This document shows positions 33,663 through 42,444 of a stretch of 64,000 bases of DNA, in pieces (positions within the stretch are counted from its first letter, which is position 1; the number at the start of each line of letters is the position of its first letter). The notes under the pieces are model-generated. The model was given only the letters and a program-made list of their open reading frames with translations, ran no database searches and was not told the origin of the DNA. Origin of the DNA: Acorus gramineus (lineage: Eukaryota > Streptophyta > Magnoliopsida > Acorales > Acoraceae); contig JAUJYN010000020.1 of the NCBI GenBank assembly GCA_030737835.1, positions 1 to 64,000 on the forward strand. Reading direction: 5' to 3'. Both the position numbers and the translations under genes were made by a program.

Positions 33663-33768
33663 TTCAAGTTTTCTCCTAGATGCAGTAACACCCGGTTAGC
33701 ACGTGATCTATATGAATGCAAACCTAATAATTCTATCCTATGTCCTTAGCCCTAACAGGAAAAACGCA

Positions 33769-33781
33769 GGCTCTGATACCA
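33769..33781 (-). other. Primer-binding site of element C
   Basis: Minus reading TGGTATCAGAGCC, initiator-Met type, four bases after the LTR end CATTACA. Confidence 0.9.
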
Positions 33782-34142
33782 CTTCTGTAATGCCCCCGTA
33801 CCCAAGACTTTGTTTTGAAGCTCGAATACGGTACGTTACCATGGATTTCTCGATAAAACACAGGACATTTTTTTTGTAACAAAAGAGATTTGTTTGTTCA
33901 TACCAATCATAGACCATAACCATGATCTAAATATGGCTCATCCTAAACGCGGATGATTACACACAAAATATTTTAACATAAACATCCAACTGTTTTTGCT
34001 GGAAGGGACTAAGGAAACTACATGCCAAAGACAGGCTTATTCAACCACCTAATGCAACGAAAGATAACGCACAAACTACGACTGTCACCACCGAGATCGA
34101 CGATCACCAACGGTTACTCTGAAAGATTTAGGAAAGGAGGGG

Positions 34143-34160
34143 TGAGCTACCACACGCTCA
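34143..34160 (-). promoter_or_regulatory. Conserved hairpin in the element C LTR
   Basis: TGAGC, 8-nt loop, GCTCA inside GGGGTGAGC...CTCAGTGAATGG. It has the same stem and flanks as in LTR-A and LTR-B although the surrounding LTR is otherwise unrelated. Confidence 0.5.
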
Positions 34161-34388
34161 GTGAATGGACCATTAACGTCCTAATAATACAGTATATCTC
34201 AAAATAAAATCTTTAATAAGATATCGTAAGAACAATTTGCAAGATACAATAAAAATGATATTTGTAATATACAGCATTTTCCCATAAACCAACTTAATAA
34301 AAATCTCACTTCAGTAAGCATGCCTCAAATCCAGTCAAAACATATGATGCGTATGAATGCAATGGACACGCATGCCCATATCCCATGG

Positions 34389-34539
34389 CACCTAGCCATC
34401 TACAGCACCTAGCCGCAAGGATTTCACACAGGAAATCGTGTCACCTAGACACATGTCACCTAGACATAAGTCACCTAGACTTGGGTCCATTCTGAATTGT
34501 AGTCACCTAGACTAATGCCACCTAGGCTACATCACCTAG
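34389..34539 (-). repeat. Cluster of eight CACCTAG words
   Basis: CACCTAG starts at 34389, 34406, 34442, 34457, 34472, 34504, 34519 and 34533, mostly as GTCACCTAGAC at 15-bp spacing. It is a degenerate tandem array or a set of protein-binding sites in the element C LTR. Confidence 0.75.
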
Positions 34540-35781
34540 ACGAAATGCAATGCATGCATAATCAACACATATTTTTATTTCAATAATATGCATGCAACAG
34601 TTTCCAAAATAATAGCATTTCAATACAATACATAATAAGGCATTAGCCTATATAATATGACATGCTCGAGTTCATACATAAAATAGCATTTCAAAGTCAT
34701 TAATAAAAATCCTTCAAATTTGCATAGGAGACTAGACCCACTCACCTTCGGTCCAATAGAGACGAAACAAAACTCCATTAGGTCTAAGGCAACCTAACTC
34801 GACCTGAAATGACACGAATCGATCACAAAAATGTGCAAACAGTACGGAACTTGATGGTACCCGTACTCACAGGACCCGATGGCTCTTGGCTGAACCGTCC
34901 AGAGATAGGCCAACGGCTCCTACTAGAACTGTCCGAAACAAACCCGACAGCTCCTAGTGTTGTGCCTGTGTCATTTGGAGCGGTCTGTTTGAAAATTTGG
35001 GCTACATAAATTTTTTTCTAAGTTATGTATTTCCAATTTGGTATTTGGATTTGATTTTGTTAAAATCCAAGATGAAGAGATTTAAATATGATTTTATTAT
35101 GAGATGTCCAGTTTTGAGTTAGCTTTCGTACATAAGTGGAATTAGATCAACTGGATTCTTGTAGTAAAAGTTATGGGTATTTTTCCAAGTATACCCCGGG
35201 GATGGAAATTCTGGCAGCAGCCCTGCTCCATGTTTGGCTCAAATTTTGGAATAGCTGGAAGGATTATCTGATCTTGGCATGAACATAAAAGTTGTAGATA
35301 ATCTTCTTAGCTTTCCATCGGTCTTGGAATTGAGCAATTCGGAGCTGTATCGAGGAAGTTATGGCTGTTCTAGTGAAGCTTGCGCAGAATTTCTAGTCGA
35401 AGGGCGACTAGGTCTTTTTCTCCTTAAGATATTTTGATAAATATCTCTCTCCTCTCTCCTCCCCTCCCCTCCCAAACCCCACGTCGACCAGCACATCTGG
35501 TCTCTCTTTTCACTCTCTCAAGCCCCCCCTAGGTGTTTGAAGGAATGCTTCAAAGAGAAGAAGAGAAGGTGGAGGTGAAGGAAGAAGTGAAGTTGGTTTA
35601 TGTGTTGTGTTGGTTGTTTCCCCTCTCTCTCAAGCTCCTTTGCATGGATCCCCACCCCTGATTTGCAGCCATTGGAGGAGGCTGAGGAGGGCTGAGGGTG
35701 GTGGTGGTGGTGGTGGTCTCGGTGGCGGCGTTTCGGTGCGCGAAGGGCCCCCGAACCTCCCCCTTTTGTTCCCCCTCCAAG

Positions 35782-36531
35782 GTGAGCTCCTCCCCTCCTT
35801 TTCTTGATTTTTTTGGCTTAGGGGGATGTTGGGAAGGTCATGCATGTTGGGTAGATGTGTTAGGGTGTGTGTGAGGGGTTGGGGTGGGTGAAAATGTGGT
35901 TAGAATGGGCTGGGCGCGTGCTGGGTGTCGTCTGCGCGCGTGCGTGCGTAGGCGGGCGCAAGCGAGCGCTGGACGGCGCGCACGCGCGTGGGCGCGTGCG
36001 TGCGGGTGCGCGCAGGTGCATGCGCGAGCGGGGTGCGAGCAGGGCTGTGCGCGGGCGCGTGCGGGCTGGGCCCTGGGCATGCGCCTGGGCGCAGGGAAGG
36101 GCGCCTGGGCGCGAGGCAGGGTGCCTGGGCAGTGCGCCTGGGCGTGCGCGTGCTGGGGCGTGCGCGGGGTGCTGCGCGGTGGGCGCAGTGCGCGCGGGGG
36201 CGCGCTAGGCTGGACGCGCGGTGCGCGCGGGCGAGCGCGAGCGTGCGCATGCGTGCGGCAGCGCGTCTGGGCGCGCGGGCAGGCGCACGGCAGTGCGCCT
36301 ATGGTGCCGGGGTGTGTGCGTGCGTGCGCATTCGTGCGTACGCGTGGGGGGGGGGGGCATGCGTATGGCTGCCCAAGTGTTCAGGTAGGTGTCGGGGCAC
36401 TCGGACTCGCGTGCGTACGTGCGTGCTCGCATGCGTGCGTATGCATGCTTGTCCGAGTATGGGGTATTTCTAATCATTTTTTTTTATGTATTGTGTATTT
36501 TACTCACCGAGTTGATTACCCTGTCTTGCAG
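35782..36531 (+). other. Intron-like GC-rich segment (750 bp, 5' LTR)
   Basis: Donor CCAAG|GTGAGCTCC is of LTR-B type and acceptor CTGTCTTGCAG|ATCTTG of LTR-A type. Confidence 0.5.
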
Positions 36532-36875
36532 ATCTTGACGGACGGTCACGCGACGACCCGGTTATAGTGAGTGGGACAATCCAACCCAGTAGGGAGGCGC
36601 TATATGCACTTGGGCGTATTCCGTCCTCCCCTGGGGCACCATAGTTTAATATTAACTTGTTAATATGTAATCTATGCAAGCATGATTAATATGTAGTATG
36701 CATGCCACCCTAGACCTTGTATGTTAGGGACTTGCACCCTTAGGATATGTGTAAGAGCCATGCATCCTGACTCCATGTTTTCATGCTAGGAAAGCCGACC
36801 CATGCATGTTCCTATTAGTTTAATTTATTAAATCAAATGCGAATATGGTATTTTAGCATGCCTTAGAAATTATAA

Positions 36876-36989
36876 GGGGCCTTGCGAGGTCAGCATTGAG
36901 ACCGGGCTAGGGTACTCCGTGTTCCTTGTTTGGTTGTCGGATATCCTATGTCGGGACCTCATGGTGCCCTCCCAAGGTTTCCTTTCCCG
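36876..36989 (+). repeat. Module of about 115 bp (copy 4 of 10)
   Basis: In the AT-rich site of the LTR; AATTATAA precedes and TAATATTATAA follows. Confidence 0.6.
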
Positions 36990-37101
36990 ATAATATTATA
37001 ACCTCGTTATTATTATATATGTTCCCAGCATCTTGGTTATGCGCCCTGGAGGAATTCTGAAGAATTCATGACACCAGTAGAGTCTCCCTTTTCTGGATTA
37101 A

Positions 37102-37218
37102 GGGGCCTTGCGAAGTCAGCGTTGAGACCCGGGTAGGGTACTCCGTGTTCCTTGTTTAGTTGTCGGGATATCCTATATCGGGACCTCATGGTGCCTTCCC
37201 AGGGTTTCTTTTTTCCAG
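37102..37218 (+). repeat. Module of about 115 bp (copy 5 of 10), second copy in this LTR
   Basis: Flanked by TTCTGGATTAAGG and TTAAGGGTACC. The left flank resembles that of the internal-region copies (7212, 39334), as if it was copied from there into the LTR. Confidence 0.6.
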
Positions 37219-38058
37219 TTAAGGGTACCGCGGATCCGAGTGGATCGTATGCGTATGGATAGGCTGTTTTTGTTCCCTTCGTTGGATCCGTATAGAGACT
37301 GCCCTAGCGTTAGAAAGGCCGTCCCGTGAGAGGGCTCCCATCAGTAGGTACCTCCTGATTTGGTTTCAGACTGTGCTGAAGTGTGGGAATAGGCCAAGCG
37401 GCTACGGAGTGGAGGAGAGACTATCGGTGGACCAAGGGTGATTAACAGCCTAGTCAGTCCCAATATCCTATGTCACCTATTGAGGGGTGAGGGTGAGGGT
37501 GTGGTGGGTTGGCGATGTAGCGACCCACAGGATTGTGTAGTTCCTGCCACTTTGAGGCTTGAATAATAATAAAGTGGTGGTTAATATGAATTGTGATACA
37601 TGGGTTGTGCTATTCACTGAGCGTGTGGCTCACCCCTCGCATATATTTTTCTCCACTGTTATCTGAGTCGGATCAGGAGGAGGAGCTCCCCGAGGGACCT
37701 CAGCAGTAGCGGTGCAGCGCCACATTTCCGCGAGTGTTAGAGGCCATCAGCATCCCTTTTTGATTTGTATGTTATATTCTGTGCTTGGGCACACGTTTGT
37801 ATTATATACAGATGTCATTGTATATATTGGCTCTCACAGGACAGTTGATTATGTATCGAGTCTTTAATATGTCTTTGAATTACAGATTCAGTCTTTTAGC
37901 TTCCGCTATTTGTGTATATATCATGTCAGCCCCTTTGTTGTCTGTGTTGCCATTTTGGATGTTGTTAGAGTATGTTATTGACTTCCTGTATTGACTGTTG
38001 ATATCATATATACACTTGCCGCGTCCCGGGGACGGCCACCTTGGGGCGTGACAAAAGT

Positions 38059-38071
38059 TGGTATCAGAGCC
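38059..38071 (+). other. Primer-binding site, initiator-Met tRNA type
   Basis: TGGTATCAGAGCC five bases after the 5' LTR end. Confidence 0.9.
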
Positions 38072-38173
38072 TGGTCCTGTCAGAGCCAATTGTCTTCTTT
38101 TTCGTAGAGATGAGTCCTAGGATTTCTATATGAGTATTATGATCCTAGTGTCTGGTTTTCTTAGTTTGCTGAT

Positions 38174-38735
38174 ATGCCTCCTCGCAGAGGAATGCGTGGA
38201 CGTGGTCCCTCTCGACCTTTGGAGGTTCCCGGACCTGCCGGAGGCGAGGATGCTACTGGAGAGTCCTCGGCTGTGGGGCCAGGATTGGCACAGGAGCCTC
38301 CTGCATGGGAGCGTGCTTACACTCGGATAGCAGATCTGGTGGAGGCTCAGACGAGAGCATTAGAGGCCCAGGCGAGGGCGTTAGCTGAGCAGACTAGAGA
38401 GATTCAGGAGCTGAGAAGCGGCCCCGCTTTGATCAATCAGCGGCTGCCGCCATTCCAGCAGATGTGGTGCCGGTGCGAGTCCCAGCACCCATTGAGGCAG
38501 TGCCGATCCAGGCCAGGCGACCAGAGACGCGGCGCTGTTACCACTGTCAGCGCATCGGGCATATTTCGTATAATTGCCCAGATGCTGGCCGACCCGCGTG
38601 CTGCCTCCGTAGCAGCAGCAGCCATACCATCAGCAGCAGCCTCAGCGTTCGCAGCAGCAGCCATAGGGTGGCCGAGTTGACCAGTGGAGGCAGCCAGTGC
38701 AGCCTGCGAGGCGTGCCCCTGCATCCTCAGCCGTA
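38174..38735 (+). pseudogene. gag: Gag remnant: N-terminus and zinc knuckle only
   Basis: The start MPPRRGMRGRGPSRPLEV and the coiled-coil-like QTRALEAQARALAEQTREIQ stretch are clear (38174-38420). The zinc knuckle segment CYHCQRIGHISYNCPDAGRP (near 38535-38595) and a Gln/Ala-rich linker follow. The central gag domain seen at 20460-20900 is not present. It is a non-functional gag that could serve only as leader or packaging sequence. Confidence 0.8.
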
Positions 38736-38835
38736 GTTCGTTCAGAGCAGAGTTGCAACACTTTCGGCCGAGGAGGCGCAGGGTTCGGGTATCATGGTCT
38801 GAGGTAATGTTTTGTTTTCCCAGCTCCTTATATAT

Positions 38836-39255
38836 ATGTGTGTGTTGGTTTCTGTTATGCATGTGTGTGATATCTCGATGAGCGGGTATCGAGAGTGGTT
38901 GTTCGAGTTGAGGAGGCCGGGTTGTAGCTGTCCTGGCAGAGGGTTCCCATCCGTAGGTACCACCGATGCAGTCAGAGGGGTACTGATCGTGGGAGTATGC
39001 CAGGTAGAGGCTACCCGGAAGAGGGTTATTGAATGATGTCGCGAGCGTGGAATCGTTATCCCCTTCGTTGGATCCGTGTAGTACACCCCGGTGTTAGACA
39101 GGCTCCCGGTCAGGGGACCAGGTAGGCTACGGAGCGGGGAGAGGCTATCGGTGGACCAGGGGTGAAGAGCAGTCTAAGTCTCTCCCAAAGTCCCAAAATG
39201 TCTCCTTTCGGGAGTGAGGGTGTGGATGAGGCGGAGACGCGTCGCCTCGTGACCC
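38836..39255 (+). repeat. LTR-derived block inside the internal region
   Basis: From TTATGCATGTGTGTGATATC to the CGTCGCCTCGTGACCCA word the sequence follows the LTR-B subrepeat area (compare 11850-12395). An LTR fragment therefore lies between the protease start and the RT piece. Confidence 0.75.
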
Positions 39256-39333
39256 AGTGATCCTTGGGTTTCCAGTAGAATTAGTGGTGTTCTTTAAGGG
39301 TGATGTCTTCTTCTAGTGTTCCTTCTGGATTAA

Positions 39334-39450
39334 GGGGCTTTGCGAGGACAGCGTTGAGACCCGGGCTAGGGTACTCCGTGTTCCTTGTTTGGTTGTCGGG
39401 ATATCCTATATCGGGACCTCATGGTGCCCTCCCAAGGTTTCTTTTCCCAG
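39334..39450 (+). repeat. Module of about 115 bp (copy 6 of 10), in the internal region
   Basis: Same position and flanks (GGATTAA, TCAAGGAATACC) as copy 2 in the older element at 7212, so both elements inherited this internal module from a common ancestor. Confidence 0.65.
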
Positions 39451-39494
39451 TCAAGGAATACCTGGGAAGCATCAAATTGATGGTGGATTAAGTG

Positions 39495-39763
39495 CGAGTT
39501 TTGGTTGGAGCGTATGGTTTTCTGGGCCACGTGATTTTCGGTGAGGGCATATCTGTGGACCCGGACAAGACGCTCGCCGTGTCGAATTGGCGTCGACCGT
39601 CGAACCCCTCAGAGATTCGGAGCTTCCTGGGCTTGGCGGGTTATTGCAGGAGGTTTGTCGAGGGTTTCTCGAAGATAGATGTACCTCTTAACCACCTCAC
39701 TCGAAAGGATGTCCGGTTCGAGTGGTCCCCGTCTTGCGAGGAGAGCTTCCAGGAGTTGTAGCG
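39495..39763 (+). pseudogene. RT C-terminus to RNase H start
   Basis: [38 protein letters not shown] and [20 protein letters not shown], then [16 protein letters not shown]: the RT thumb and connection of gypsy pol. RNase H core and integrase core are absent. Fossil. Confidence 0.85.
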
Positions 39764-39799
39764 AAGGCTCACCTCAGCGCCAGTTCTTACTCTTCTGTC

Positions 39800-40078
39800 T
39801 GGGCGAGCGGGGCAAGCTGAGTCCGCGTTTCAAAGGGCCGTTCCTCATCCTCGAGGGAGTTGGGGAGGTGGCCTATCGCATAGCTCTGCCCCCACAGTTG
39901 GCTCAGGCCCATGACGTCTTCCATGTCTCGCAGCCGAGGCGTTATGTCCACGATCCTGCTCATGTCATTCTGTTCGATCGCCTCATCCTCGAGGTGGATT
40001 TGTCGTTCATGGAGCAGTGGATCGAGGTCAAGGACATCATGAGAAGAGGCTCCACGCTAAGACCGTTCCCTTGATTGC
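39800..40078 (+). pseudogene. Integrase C-terminus with chromodomain-like tail
   Basis: GKLSPRFKGPFLILEGVGEV, AYRIALPPQLAQAHDVFHV, RRYVHDPAHVILFDRLI and EVDLSFMEQWIEVKD match the pol end at 9123-9383. The polypurine tract follows at 40190-40204. Confidence 0.8.
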
Positions 40079-40189
40079 AGTGTGTCGGTAGCGCCAGTCC
40101 GGTGCAAAGACCACTTGGGAGCAAAAGGTCTATGCATGATACTTTCGGTCTTCCCTTTGGGTTTCCTTAAATTTCGAGGACTAAATTTC

Positions 40190-40204
40190 CTAAGGGGGGA
40201 AGAA
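40190..40204 (+). other. Polypurine tract
   Basis: A G-rich purine run ending in AGAA directly before the TG of the 3' LTR; almost identical to 9481-9495. Confidence 0.85.
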
Positions 40205-41020
40205 TGTTGTGCCTGTGTCATTTGGAGCGCTCTGTTTGAAAATTTGGGCTACATAAATTTTTTCTAAGTTATGTATTTCCAATTTGGTATTTGGATTTGA
40301 TTTTGTTAAAATCCAAGATGAAGAGATTTAAATATGATTTTATTATGAGATGTCCAGTTTTGAGTTAGCTTTCGCACAGAAGTGGAATTAGATCAACTGG
40401 ATTCTTGTAGTAAAAGTTATGGGTATTTTTCCAAGTATACCCCGGGGATGGAAATTCTGGCAGCAGCCCTGCTCCATGTTTGGCTCAAATTTCGGAATAG
40501 CTGGAGGGATTATCTGATCTTGGAATGAACATGAAAGTTGTAGATAATCTTCTTAGCTTTCCATCGGTCTTGGAATCGTGCAATTCGGAGCTGTATCGAG
40601 GAAGTTATGGCTGTTCCAGTGAAGCTTGCGCAGAATTTCTAGTCGAAGGGCGACTAGGTCATTTCTCCTTAAGATATTTTGATAAATATCTCCTCTCTCT
40701 CTCCTTCCCTCCCAAACCCCACGTCGACCAGCACATCTGGTCTCTCTTTTCACTCTCTCAAGCCCCCCTAGGTGTTTGAAGGAATGCTTCAAAGACAAGA
40801 AGAGAAGGTGGAGGTGAAGGAAGAAGTGAAGTTGGTTTATGTGTGATGTTGGTTGTTTCCCCTCTCTCTCAAGCTCCTTTGCATGGATCCCCACCCCTGA
40901 TTTGCAGCCATTGGAGGAGGCTGAGGAGGGCTGAGGGTGGTGGTGGTGGTGGTGGTCTCGGTGGCGGCGTTTCGGTGCGCGAAGGGCCCCCGAACCTCCC
41001 CCTTTTGTTCCCCCTCCAAG

Positions 41021-41746
41021 GTGAGCTCCTCCCCTCCTTTTCTTGATTTTTTTGGCTTAAGGGGATGTTGGGAAGGTCATGCATGTTGGGTAGATGTGTT
41101 AGGGTGTGTGTGAGGGGTTGGGGTGGGTGAAAATGTGGTTAGAATGGGTTGGGCGCGTGTGCAAGCGAGCGCGAGCGGGCGCGCAGACGCCCGCGGGCGC
41201 GTGCGCACGGGTGCAGGTGCGAACGGGGGTGCGAGCGGGGGTGCGCGCGGGAGTGCGCAAGCGTGCGCGCGCGCCGGCTGGGCGCCTGGGCATGCGCCTG
41301 GGCGCAGGGCAGGGCGCCTGGGCGCGAGGCAGGGCGCCTAGGCGCGGGGCTGGGGACCAGTGCGCGCGCGTGAGGGCGTGCGCGTGCTGGGGCATGCGGG
41401 CGGGTGCTGCGCGGGGGGCGCAGTGCCCGCGGGGGCGCGCTGGGCTGGACGCGCGGTGCGCGCGGGCGCGTGCGTGCGACAGCGCGTCTGGGCGCGCGGG
41501 CAGGCGTGCGGCAGTGCGCCAATGGTGCCGGGGTGTGTGCGTGCGTGCGCATTCGTGCGTACGCGTGCGGGGGGGGGGGGGGGGGGGCATGCGTATGGCT
41601 GCCCAAGTGTTCGGGTTGGTCTCGGGGCACTCGGACTCGCGTGCGTACGTGCATATGCATGCTTGTCCGAGTATGGGGTATTTCTAATCATTTTTTTTGT
41701 ATGTGTTGTGTATTTTACTCACCGAGTTGATTACCCTGTCTTGCAG
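41021..41746 (+). other. Intron-like GC-rich segment (726 bp, 3' LTR)
   Basis: The same B-type donor and A-type acceptor as in the 5' LTR. The GC-rich tract differs more between the two LTRs than the rest does, mainly by repeat-length changes. Confidence 0.5.
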
Positions 41747-42099
41747 ATCTTGACAGATGGTCACGCGGCGAGCCGTTTATTGTGAGTGGGACAATCCAAC
41801 CCAGTAGGGAGGTGCTATATGCACTTGGGCGTGTACCGTCCTCCCCTGGGGCACCATAGTTTAATATTAACTTGTGTAATATGTAATCTATGCAGCATGA
41901 TTAATATGTAGTATGCATGCCACCCTAGACCTTGTATGTTAGGGACTCATACCCTTAGGATATGTGCAAGAGCCATGCATCCTGACTCCATGTTTTCATG
42001 CTAGGAAAGCCTCGACCCATGCATGTGTCCTATTAGTTTAATTTATTAAATTAAATGCTAACTTATGGTATTTTTAGCATGCCTTAGGGGATATTATAA

Positions 42100-42214
42100 G
42101 GGGCCTTGCGAGGTCAGCATTGAGACCCGGGCTAGGGTACTCCGTGTTCCTTGTTTGGTTGTCGGGATATCCTATGTCGGGACCTCATGGTGCCCTCCCA
42201 AGGTTTCCTTTCCC
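42100..42214 (+). repeat. Module of about 115 bp (copy 7 of 10)
   Basis: Counterpart of 36876 in the 3' LTR, with ATATTATAA before and TAATATTATAA after. Confidence 0.65.
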
Positions 42215-42327
42215 GATAATATTATAACCTTGTTATTATTATATATGTTCCCCGCATCATGGTTATGCGCTCTGGAGGAATTCTGAAGAATTCATGACAC
42301 CAGTAGAGTCTCCCTTTTCTGGATTAA

Positions 42328-42444
42328 GGGGCCTTGCGAAGTCAGCGTTGAGACCCGGGTAGGGTACTCCGTGTTCCTTGTTTAGTTGTCGGGATATCCT
42401 ATATCGGGACCTCATGGTGCCTTCCCAGGGTTTCTTTTTTCCAG
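42328..42444 (+). repeat. Module of about 115 bp (copy 8 of 10)
   Basis: Counterpart of 37102, with the same flanks, so the double module predates this insertion. Confidence 0.65.

Larger units (their letters stand above)
24213..33785 (-). mobile_element. Internal region of chromovirus element C, minus strand
   Basis: Between the polypurine tract (24213-24230) and the primer site (33769-33781), with gag, protease, RT, RNase H, integrase and a chromodomain-like tail in gypsy order on the minus strand. Two solo LTRs sit inside (26537-29790 in RT, 31336-33059 in gag). Without them the internal region is about 6.1 kb, close to a complete chromovirus coding region. It has several breaks besides the two insertions. 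C is older than everything inserted in it and younger than D. The clade is a chromovirus near Tekay or a relative; the exact lineage needs an RT tree. Confidence 0.85.
34958..38053 (+). repeat. 5' LTR, mosaic with B front and A back
   Basis: Front follows LTR-B (TGTTGTGCCTGTGTC, U3 with GGATTTGATTTTGTTAAAAT, donor CCAAG|GTGAGC). Downstream of about 36475 it follows LTR-A (TTTACTCACCGAGTTGATTA, GCGTCCCGGGGACGG end). Contains a palindrome AGATATTT-TGAT-AAATATCT near 35427-35447, modules at 36876-36989 and 37102-37218, a G-rich tract near 37485 and the hairpin near 37618-37632. Confidence 0.85.
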
